Part shown: positions 38,401 to 45,047 of the stretch, piece after piece | Layout: each line of letters begins with the position of its first letter | Numbering within the stretch: position 1 is the first letter of the stretch | NCBI GenBank assembly: GCA_013400975.1 | Contig: WBMZ01010303.1 | Location: forward strand, 1-64,000 | Direction: 5' to 3' | DNA length: 64,000 nucleotides | Source: Atrichornis clamosus | Lineage: Eukaryota > Chordata > Aves > Passeriformes > Menuridae | Program-made: the position numbers and the translations under genes | Notes under the pieces: generated by a model | Databases searched by the model: none | What the model was told of the DNA's origin: nothing | Seen by the model: the letters and a program-made list of their open reading frames with translations, nothing else

Positions 38401-41400
38401 TTCTCATTTTTCATTGCATCTGTTGCAATCAACTGCAAAAAGTCCATAAAAAACCCTAGCCAAAAATGACACAATAAGTTTATTGATGAAGCAGGATTCT
38501 GTGAAAAACTACAAGCTCAGGGTAATGCCTCACCACACTAGTGCCATCAAATACTTTTACCCGCAAATAGAAAGACCAAAATGGTATATTGATTTTTTTC
38601 CCTAGTCTTAAATTTCCCTTCCTTTAGCAGAAAACAAGGAGGGATTTAAATCAGATTCTCAGTCCTTGATCTGCAGCATTACTCTCATGAACAGTGAGTA
38701 TCTGCTCAGGACCCTGATGGAGACAACTCCTTATAACCACTGGAAAAGAAGAACAAAAGTAAAACAGCTGTAAAATATGTACAGGCTTTTCAAGCTTGAG
38801 CTAGGTTTAAAGCACATCTGAAATATTACCATCTCAACCTTTAATGTGAAAACTATCACCCATGCGCATCTGAAAGGTCAGCAGCCTCTTTACCAAGGGA
38901 GTATCATCATGCAATTGTATATATATGTATTGTATGTATTTATTTCAGAATCATTTTGATTCTCTTTCTACACCCACATCTTTCATTTACATTTTTCCAT
39001 ATTGAGTCCACCTGGGTGTGCCACAGACCCTTCTAGAGCTCTCCAACTCCCAAGGTAAACAGTGAGCTGAGGTTTGATCACACATCACAAATGGGCAACA
39101 AATGACCCTCTTGGGTCAAAAGTATTTCTTGCCTCAAAAGCAGCTCATGTGCTTGGCAGAGATCACTTCTGTATGGATTTCTTTTGCAGGAACAGCCAAA
39201 GCAGGCAGCAAAGCATGCAAGTACTCACAAAAACACAGCACGTGATTTCTCACGCACAGTAACAAAATATAGCCCCTATTCCAGCAATCATGTCCACCAG
39301 ATGAAGATCTGCGCCAATATAAATACAAACCCCAGCATTATAAAATACTGTTCCTTTCAAATGGAGCTTTTCCTTCTTTGGAGTTTGTCAAAAGTTTTCG
39401 TTAAAAAGTCTGTTTATTTCCAGTCACAAAACACCCAGCTGGCAAGCTTTGTTACATGGTTATAAATTACAACATTTTACCTTTAAAGTGATTAGTAAAA
39501 GCAAACATGAAAATACAGTTTATAAACCTACTTTTTCAAGAACAGCTGCTCAGCATAACTGGAAAAAAAAAAGAGAGAAGATCCATATGCAGACATTCCA
39601 TAAATAATTCAGGCGCAGAAAAAACTGTAATTTGTTTAAGCAGATAGCTTTACATATTTTAAAATCTCAAAGTCAATGCAAAGACAGTGTGTACTGAAAT
39701 GTACTCTTAGAATGATAAAAAGCAACAACTTGGAATGAATAATTTTTCTATTTCCAGTTTGATTTTTTGAACATACTGATAATTTTCATCAAGTTAAACG
39801 GAACTAGGGAAAACATATTTTGAAAAATAGTAACATTAACAAACTAAGAAAATATTAAAACCAGCAAAAATGATTTGGGGAAGATAAAAAGCAGTAGCGC
39901 ATACTTTACCTAAAGACCACAATTGTTACACAGACAAAGAAGGAAGTGTCCAAGCAGTTATCCTGCAATGATGGGACAGTTACTTGTCCCCATCAGGTGA
40001 AGATGATTGCCTCCCTCAGTATCCATGAAACAGACTAAACAGATTAAACTGCTAATAAACACATCATTCAAGAATTAATCTGTGATTCAGAAAGCCCTTG
40101 AGCACTTACTTGGCAAACTCCCTGAAAGCATATAAGAGAAAGCATCTTAGGAGGCTTTTATTTTTCTCCCAGCTTCTGTTACTGGCCACCACTAGAGAGA
40201 GGACACAGAGGCAGACTGCTCTTTGGCCTGACCCAGTGTGGCCATTTTGACTGCAGACATACCCAACATCAGCATTTGGACCATTTGGCAGCTTTTACAC
40301 CTCTTGCAAAATGAGTCAAACATGTTTTGAGGCAGACATGAAGTTGGAATTATGCACACACATTCCCATGTTACTGTATTGCTTCACAAATGGAAATGCA
40401 ATTGTCACAACAGGAAACAAAATTTAGTATAAGACTGAAAATTCAGCATTTCTTTGTCACTTCTACAGCAGTTTTTATCATCTGCATTCACAGTGATATA
40501 CATTCATTATTAAGAGGGACTGGCAGTGTTGCAAAATGTTGAATATTTAAAACTTTTCTTAACAAAGGATGTTCTTTGATGTTTGATGTTTATATACTTT
40601 CAAGCCTAATCAACAAGAAAGGAGATTTAATCCATGAAACAGATAGCAGCTAACAAACTCTAAGTGATGTCCATGTGTTAGAAAAACAAACTGCTTGGTG
40701 GAATTGCCTTGTTAAGGTTTAGGGCTTGACATGCTTCAGTGTTCTCAGACCTCAGAGGAGGTTAAAGCCTGGGGAGAAGGATGTACCACTGATAGTGGAC
40801 ACAAAGAATGCAGAATTTATGGGCCCCAAGGACAATTGGCAGAACTCCCAAGATAAGGAAGAAATTAACAAAGCCAACTCAGCAACTGTGCTGAGATCAG
40901 CTCCGACTGGGTAAAAGGTGTTTCTGGCAGCGGCAGATCACGGTGACCAACCCAAGAAACCACCAACCCAAGTGGAGAGAAAGACTGAGCATGGGGAGGC
41001 TAATTAGTGTGAGAAACAAGAGAATCATTAGCCAGTAGGAGACAAAACACTAATTAACAAGAGAACTTGTAGCAAATGAAAGCTAATTCCTTTGTTAAAA
41101 TGTATAGATAGCAAAAAGCGTTGATAGTCTGTGCACTTGATTTGTGGAATACGCTGAGCACCCAGGCTTGTGCATCTCTGAAGTGCCATCAGTGGCTCTC
41201 TGGAGTGTGTCCTTATTGGCTTGTTGCACACCAGGTAAGTGCAGACAACAACAGCATGGTACAGGTGCTGTAGAGTATTTTAGCATCCTTACAAGGCCTA
41301 TGCCATGATAAGAACTTCCAGCTCCAAAGCCCAACCTGGGCTGATCAGTGGCAAAATATTAAGCCTGAACACCACTTCAAACACGTATGCATGTGTTTTC

Positions 41401-44280
41401 TCTATGTGGAGTTTTAATTTCATCCTTTTTTAATGTTCTGGGCGTAGGGGTTTCTTAAGCTCATACCTATATGCTGCCATCATCTTCAGGCTCCCTGAAC
41501 ACCTTCCTGGAGCGCACTGACCAGCAGACATTGATGAGATACACTTCTAGACATATTGTCATCTGCTTTCGGGTAACTGTGCTCAAATCTTATGCCTGCA
41601 AGTTCAGAATACTTGTTAAAGTAAAAGGTAAAGTCACTTCTTAAAGACTTTAAAGTCACTTCTGCCTCTTTGCTCAAAGTGTTGAGCAGAGATGGACCAT
41701 GCACAGGGGTGAGGCAGGGGAGCTGCCTGCTGCAGGTAGCAGTCTGTTCAGCTTACGACTGCAATGTGACTGAAGCTGGGATCTCCTCTCACAGGAGTGA
41801 GAAAGAGGCAATCCCAGGATACGACAGAGAGGGCCCTTTCCCTCATCCAAATCCCTTTTTCTCCAGCTCCATTAATCCTTCTAATTCTATGTCTCCTCTG
41901 ACCCTTCTGGATGCCTGAGCCCTCCATTCCCCCTGATACCTCCCTCATTTGTTGTAATCCCCTCTCTCAATAGTTGCTAAACATTCCTGTTCCATCCCAA
42001 CTCCTCTTCTACATTTTTGCCTGTCCCCACACATCCAAATGCTGCCATAGAAGCAATACTTAAATAGCATTTTAAAAGCATATCAGCAACTTGTGCAAGA
42101 AGGACTTTATGAAAGACAAATGGTAGAAAAATTGAGGCTTGCTGAGATAAAAATGGCAAGAAGCTGCATAACAGATGTCATTTTCACTGCCAGCAATTCT
42201 AGGTTATGCACTGCAGAGTGTCTGAGGGCCCTGCACAGCACTACAGGGTGACAAGTCAACTCCTGCAGGCATGGGGCAGGAACACACTTGATCTCTCTTT
42301 GACAACACATTTAAAACAGATCAAAGACAATACTGCACTCAAACATTACTTTCTTGAATTATCAGCATTTTGTGTAATGTTAGTACTTAGAAACACCCAT
42401 TTGAGGCTGTATCACTCCAACTAATGGTACATACAGGATGGAAATATTAAATGCCTATCTGACATTTATATACCTAAACCCTATGCAAAGTGACTGTTCC
42501 TAAATCACACAGGAATCACCAACACCTTCCCATAAATAGAAAGACAAGTTCAGCAAATATTAGCTCAACTTTATTGATAGAAACTGGGACACAGACAGAT
42601 CGACTGACTCGCCTAAGACTTCCGCAGGGCTACTTATCAGAGTGTCTTAAAGACAAAGAGATCAGGGCTTAGTAACCAGCCTGAATGACAAAAGTGTATG
42701 CACTGTGACCATCCAGCACAGATAGGTACACAATAACCAAGCCTCGAGGCTGAGCAGGCCTAGATAACTCTGCTCATGACATACAGGTCTACACGAGAAA
42801 CAAACACAAAGANGCTCTGCTCATGACATACAGGTCTGACAAACCTGTGTGATGCTACACGAGAAACAAACACAAAGAAAGCTCAGGTTCATGCAGGAAC
42901 CAACCAAGCTGCACTATCATCTCTGATAAAATCTCTCCTTACTTTAATTACTCAGATTTACCAGAGCCTGAGCCTAAGGCTTCATCTGTGGCCACAGTCT
43001 ATTGTCATTCTTCTGTGCACACTGTGTAAGTGTCATTGCTTACTGCTGGCAATGGCAGCTGCTAAATAGCTAACACCAGAAAAAGTAATCTGAAAGCAGG
43101 AAGAATTCACAAGGCCACCCATCATGGATGTGTTAAAGCAGAGGTAACCAACTCTCCCTCAAATAGATCCACCCCTCTCAAAAGTTCTTCTAGAAGGACA
43201 TTCACAGCTGTGCACGTAAATGGCCACTATTCAACACTGCACACAGTTTGACAGTTAAAACTCTTCAAGAAATTAACCTTTTTTCCTAAGTTGAATGTAT
43301 TCTGAATCTAAAGGTTTTCTGGTGACTAACACATCTCCATAATTTACTTGTAATTAGGAATAAATAGCATAACTCAAACTAGAGGAAAGAGTGATCCTGT
43401 TCTGAAAGGACTGGTTTCAGATTCACAGTGCACTGCAGAACAGGTCACATCATGTGTGACTTTGGGCAAGCCATTTCTGCAGTGCAGAACTGGGATCCTG
43501 TCTTCCCCCTTGGTGTTCCTTGAGGTTTATTAAGAGTATCGAGCCCACTGAAACAATTTATGTTTTAAATATTAGCAACATCTGTGACAATTAGGAGGAT
43601 GCAGGAGACAAGAATTGTCCCTTGTTTGTACCACATCTGGCAAAACCAGAGTGTGATCTTGTTAGTGGTATTCAAATAATAAAATTGAGGGACAAAACAA
43701 CTCTGGAAAAGGTTAAGAATGCAGTTGCGCAACACAGCCATGCCATGTGTGTGCACAGCCTCAGCTCATGCTACAAAGGCATTAGATGACTCTTAAATTC
43801 CATCTGCACCATCCAAGTCTGAAAACAGGAATTTAAGATCACCACAAGCACCATAACAAAGACAACCACAGAACACCTGTAATAGCAGGATCTGACATGG
43901 GCTATCCCAAGGTAGATTTTCAGCAGTCCATTGGCCTGTCTAGGGTTATTCCTGACACTGTACTCATGAAGAAATAAAAAAGCTGAACAGTGCAGGCTAA
44001 AAATATTCAGATCTCTGCTTCTTCTAGTGGATAACTCCAAGAACAACTCATACCTACAGAACCGTGGGAGATTATGGAAAATTACAAACAATTTCCTAGT
44101 TTGTTTTTTTTCTAAGAAAGTAGGAAAAAGAAAAAAAAAGCATTACCTATACAGCACAGCGACTAAATAAACAACGAGGTGAAGCAAAACTCCAACTACG
44201 ACACCGTAAGGAGGCAGGAGGGGTCCAGGGGTTGTCATGTCCGTGGGCCTGGCCCTGGGTGGACCCCGAGGGCTGACCAT
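14398..44280 (-). CDS. Membrane-anchored PLP-dependent threonine/serine dehydratase-like protein (complete, 12 coding exons)
   Basis: Twelve GT-AG exons with matching phases join into 1653 nt, 550 residues. Order: basic N-terminus (R5, R9, R11); one membrane segment at about 26-46; charged linker (47-145) with no domain I recognise; catalytic region from about 150 (LIRFEDISAAAFKI) to about 455; ACT-like tail to 550. Family marks: PLP-binding Lys194 in TGSVKERG, Asn221 in SDSNFS, a glycine-type loop AGGHCGL at 319-325, and Cys449 in ICSGN near the pyridine nitrogen. This places it in fold-type II with threonine deaminase, serine dehydratase and serine racemase. Likely chemistry is deamination or racemisation of Ser/Thr, but the substrate is not shown. 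More positive charge after the anchor than before suggests a cytosolic catalytic domain (inference). Soluble SDS, SDSL and SRR lack the anchor and linker. Met15 is an alternative start. Confidence 0.93.
14497..22242 (-). other. Intron 11 of the dehydratase-like gene (7.7 kb)
   Basis: No further exon was recognised. It contains an (AAAT)n run at 17155-17174 and a poly-A run at 17419-17432. A chance 163-codon frame at 18277-18768 (-) has no familiar product. The exon 11 and exon 12 phases match directly, so no coding exon is required inside. Confidence 0.7.
17155..17174. repeat. (AAAT)n microsatellite
   Basis: Four to five AAAT units lie inside intron 11 of the dehydratase-like gene. A 14-base A-run occurs about 250 bases further on, at 17419-17432. 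No other role is apparent. Confidence 0.8.
22243..22300 (-). CDS. Dehydratase-like gene, coding exon 11
   Basis: The acceptor is gatctag and the donor GAG|gtaaga. It completes Arg499 and encodes 500-518 (VLDIKQERTFVTSELFTVE), part of the ACT-like tail. It ends in phase 0. Confidence 0.9.
22604..22771 (-). CDS. Dehydratase-like gene, coding exon 10
   Basis: The acceptor is ctgttttcag and the donor CAAG|gtaaat. It completes Arg443, encodes 444-498 and starts codon 499. It holds VAVVICSGN, with Cys449 at the position of the Ser/Cys that contacts the PLP pyridine nitrogen. This is the S of SGGN in many relatives and a Cys in mammalian serine dehydratase. The start of the ACT-like tail follows (RFSLVVSDCPGDMSKLLEIL). 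Confidence 0.93.
23994..24119 (-). CDS. Dehydratase-like gene, coding exon 9
   Basis: The acceptor is gctttcag and the donor AAAAG|gtacag. It completes Arg401, encodes 402-442 (EEDILISMLR...) and starts codon 443. The ATVDAEGAIGLAAV stretch corresponds to the EP(A/S)GA.ALAA segment of threonine and serine dehydratases, with D-A-E in place of E-P-S. Confidence 0.93.
24480..24612 (+). mobile_element. CR1 LINE 3' end, plus orientation
   Basis: It carries the CR1 3' UTR words ggtcagtctggacaacactt, tagtcatatcctttagtttt and gttggactcgatgatcctt, then cttccaatctgagatattctatgac, the usual CR1 terminus. It sits in the 699-bp intron 8 of the dehydratase-like gene, antisense to it. The left limit is uncertain and could be nearer 24340. 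Confidence 0.85.
24819..24894 (-). CDS. Dehydratase-like gene, coding exon 8
   Basis: The acceptor is aatctgcag and the donor GTGAG|gtaggt. It completes Asp376, encodes 377-400 (VSGACFGSN... LVDQVVAV) and starts codon 401. This is the segment before the regulatory/closing helix in the family (the usual LVDEIV.V motif). Confidence 0.92.
25767..25863 (-). CDS. Dehydratase-like gene, coding exon 7
   Basis: The acceptor is gtcttcctcag and the donor GGAG|gtgaga. It encodes 344-375 (GVESESFPVLQQSLKAG...) and the first base of codon 376. GVES.....L..SL corresponds to the GVEP....... substrate-side segment that follows the glycine loop in threonine deaminases. Confidence 0.93.
26317..26482 (-). CDS. 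Dehydratase-like gene, coding exon 6 (phosphate-binding loop)
   Basis: The acceptor is ttcccacag and the donor ATT|gtaagt. It completes Glu288 and encodes 289-343. LDAVIFPAGGHCGLLAG is the position of the tetraglycine loop (VGGGGLIAG) that holds the PLP phosphate. Here the third and fourth glycines are replaced by His322-Cys323. Confidence 0.94.
26483..29972 (-). other. Intron 5 of the dehydratase-like gene (3.5 kb)
   Basis: No exon, transposon or RNA gene was recognised. The flanking exons join in phase across Glu288. A short inverted repeat, acctgatca/tgatcaggt, occurs at 28271-28292. Confidence 0.65.
29973..30214 (-). CDS. Dehydratase-like gene, coding exon 5 (cofactor Asn loop)
   Basis: The acceptor is gtcttttag and the donor GAAGA|gtaagt. 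It encodes 208-287 and starts codon 288. GVIVTSDSNFSMAVAYHA is the equivalent of the SAGNHAQG.A loop. Asn221, which packs against the PLP ring, is kept; the usual Gly before it is Ser220 and the usual His after it is Phe222. IPVFVIMPTSTSPARV, ending CREYGAMVI, is standard for the small domain. Confidence 0.95.
31045..31161 (-). CDS. Dehydratase-like gene, coding exon 4 (PLP lysine)
   Basis: The acceptor is atcttctccag and the donor CAG|gtataa. It is an in-frame 117-nt exon encoding 169-207. It contains IYLKKEFLQYTGSVKERG, the equivalent of the K.E..Q.TGSFK.RGA signature; Lys194 should form the internal aldimine with PLP. Confidence 0.95.
31947..32007. repeat. Perfect 21-bp inverted repeat (hairpin)
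   Basis: The arms at 31947-31967 (gaaatagagctgcagtaagc plus c) and 31987-32007 are exact reverse complements across a 19-base spacer. Several spacer bases can extend the stem, giving a hairpin of about 61 nt. It lies in intron 3 of the dehydratase-like gene and could fold on either strand. No mobile element recognised by me surrounds it. Confidence 0.9.
33641..34272 (-). mobile_element. Solo LTR of an endogenous retrovirus, avian type
   Basis: It begins TGTCATGGTTTAACCTCAGC and ends in CA. It holds an (AAC)n stretch at 33797-33823, then caccatgtcatatggtatg, repeated GTGTCCCCTCC words, and a last part like the family's caaccagctactg...aactctaccccagc. I recognise this 600-700 bp LTR family from bird genomes. 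In the family's sense orientation it runs on the minus strand, as does the host gene. The TATA-like word is degraded. No internal retroviral genes flank it, so it is a solo LTR. I could not find a convincing target-site duplication. Confidence 0.8.
34006..34086. repeat. Short tandem duplication inside the LTR, with one undetermined base
   Basis: The phrase starting ctcagcaactgtgtcccctc occurs at 34006 and again at 34039, and a related cagctgtgtcccctctcaac follows. A single N at 34038 lies exactly at the junction, which suggests a collapsed or joined assembly point. Confidence 0.85.
35960..36302 (-). CDS. Dehydratase-like gene, coding exon 3 (linker and start of catalytic domain)
   Basis: The acceptor is tgtttttag and the donor ATG|gtaggg. 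It completes Lys54 and encodes 55-168. The first 85 residues are a charged linker (KIKKQDIPALCDLHYC...) with two nearby Cys (68 and 73) and no recognised domain. From about 144 it becomes the family's N-terminal segment, LIRFEDISAAAFKI, then GVQKTPCM (the R...TP motif region). Confidence 0.94.
36303..39531 (-). other. Intron 2 of the dehydratase-like gene (3.2 kb)
   Basis: This is AT-rich sequence with no exon or transposon that I recognise. Minor TA-rich microsatellite sequence lies near 38917. Confidence 0.6.
39532..39558 (-). CDS. Dehydratase-like gene, coding exon 2 (27-nt microexon)
   Basis: The acceptor is a T-run followed by ccag, and the donor GAAAAA|gtaggt. It contributes Ser45 (last base), YAEQLFLK and two bases of Lys54, right after the membrane segment. 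Its phases fit both neighbours, and its length is a multiple of three, so skipping it would also keep the frame (AG+G gives Arg). Confidence 0.82.
40710..41250 (+). mobile_element. LTR-like element, probable endogenous retrovirus solo LTR
   Basis: The block starts TGTTAAGGTTTAGGGCTTGA and ends about gcagacaaca. Inside are words I associate with an avian ERV LTR: ggacaattggcagaactccc, gcagatcacggtgacc, a caaaaagcgttgata segment in place of a poly-A signal, tgcacttgatttgtggaata, and tgtccttattggcttgttgc near the 3' end. The sense direction is therefore plus, antisense to the host gene. I found no target-site duplication, and the limits are approximate. Confidence 0.6.
42768..42878. repeat. Imperfect tandem duplication with one undetermined base
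   Basis: A unit from ctctgctcatgacatacagg to cgagaaacaaacacaaaga is present at 42768-42812 and again at 42815-42878. The second copy has 19 extra bases (42838-42856). A single N at 42813 sits at the junction. This may be a local assembly join rather than real sequence. Confidence 0.85.
44147..44280 (-). CDS. Dehydratase-like gene, coding exon 1 (membrane anchor)
   Basis: It runs from ATG at 44280 (context gtcATGg, G at -3 and +4) to TATAG|gtaatg. It encodes residues 1-44 and starts codon 45. After a Pro/Arg-rich head comes PPYGVVVGVLLHLVVYLVAV, a single hydrophobic segment. A pyrimidine-rich acceptor (tttattcccctcag) ends at 44286, so this exon may be preceded by a non-coding exon. Confidence 0.87.
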
Positions 44281-44318
44281 GACCCCTGAGGGGAATAAAG
44301 GAGCGCTCTAGCTCTAAG

Positions 44319-44441
44319 TCAGACAGCAATATTCTCCAACCTTTGCCAGAAAGGGTCGTAGTCTTCATCTTCCCTGGAGCGGTCTCTGGGACTTCTGTTT
44401 TTTAACACCCTAAAGTAGATAAACTGTGCTGCAAAATTCAT
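44319..44441 (-). CDS. Upstream 40-codon ORF in the presumed leader of the dehydratase-like gene
   Basis: The ATG at 44441 has A at -3. The frame encodes 40 residues starting MNFAAQFIYFRVLK, with an acidic DEDYDPFWQRLENIAV end, and TGA 38 nt before the main ATG. A good acceptor (ctttgcaccag) lies just upstream of it, at 44450. If the mRNA starts near 44.58 kb this is a translated-leader ORF that would reduce use of the main ATG. It could also be a small independent peptide or a chance frame. I do not recognise the product. Confidence 0.3.
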   Translation of the reverse strand: MNFAAQFIYFRVLKNRSPRDRSREDEDYDPFWQRLENIAV

Positions 44442-44607
44442 TGTAATTCCTGGTGCAAAGCAAAGCTGGGAGACTGCTGGCAGGGGACACAGTTGCCTGT
44501 GAGAAGTGTCAGCCCTGCACTGCCTGGGTGAGAAATAGCGGGCAAAGTGCTGTAAGCAGCTCTCAGTGCTGGCTGGGGGGAAGTGCCTTTGAAAGAGATG
44601 GCTGCTG

Positions 44608-44617
44608 CTATTTAAAG
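44608..44617 (-). promoter_or_regulatory. TATA/MEF2-like box upstream of the dehydratase-like gene
   Basis: CTTTAAATAG on the minus strand lies about 330 bp before the ATG. It would place a start site near 44580 and resembles both a TATA box and a MEF2 site. It is one of two promoter candidates, the other being the GC-rich island at 49 kb. Confidence 0.3.
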
Positions 44618-45013
44618 AGATTATTTCGGAGCCCAACCTGTCCTTGTCAATTTGAGTCAGGGCCTGGATTATGCTAGGGTGACGCTCTGTTAGCAGGACA
44701 CTTGAAGCTTTAGTTACCTACTGCTTAGCTGTGGAGCAGGATCCCGAGCTGCTGCAGGGCCCGTGGCGGAGCAGCGAGCGCTCGGGCAGGCAGAGAAGGA
44801 AAGGGGTGCCAGGTTTGGGGTGGCTGAGTCACTGCAGGAATCCTTTAAGGCAGCACCAAGGGATGCGGGTCTTTGTGACCGAGGCACAGAGGAGACCGCT
44901 CTATTCATTCAGGACTTCTCCTGGCACAAGTCCTTGTAGGAAAATTATGGGTATCTAGATTATAAAGAGAAGAAAAGACCATCTAGGGGAAAGACTGTAG
45001 CAACAGACATAAA

Positions 45014-45047
45014 CATATATATAGATAGATAGATATAGATATATATT
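45014..45047. repeat. TA/GATA-type microsatellite
   Basis: A mixed run of AT and AGAT units is present (atatatagatagatagatatagatatatat). It lies about 730 bp upstream of the dehydratase-like start codon, so its length could vary near the promoter. Confidence 0.85.

Larger units (their letters stand above)
39559..44146 (-). other. Intron 1 (coding) of the dehydratase-like gene (4.6 kb)
   Basis: It holds the LTR-like block at 40710-41250 and the N-marked duplication at 42768-42878. Nothing else was recognised. Confidence 0.65.

Noticed and set aside
44147..44280. Cleavable signal peptide instead of a membrane anchor
   Set aside because: The hydrophobic segment is about 20 residues, begins at 26, and is followed by a charged stretch rather than a small-residue cleavage site. 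A signal anchor fits better, though prediction software should confirm.
44147..44368. 73-codon frame starting MKTTTLSGKG on the minus strand
   Set aside because: It overlaps coding exon 1 in another frame. The membrane-anchor frame joins in phase with the downstream exons, and this one does not.
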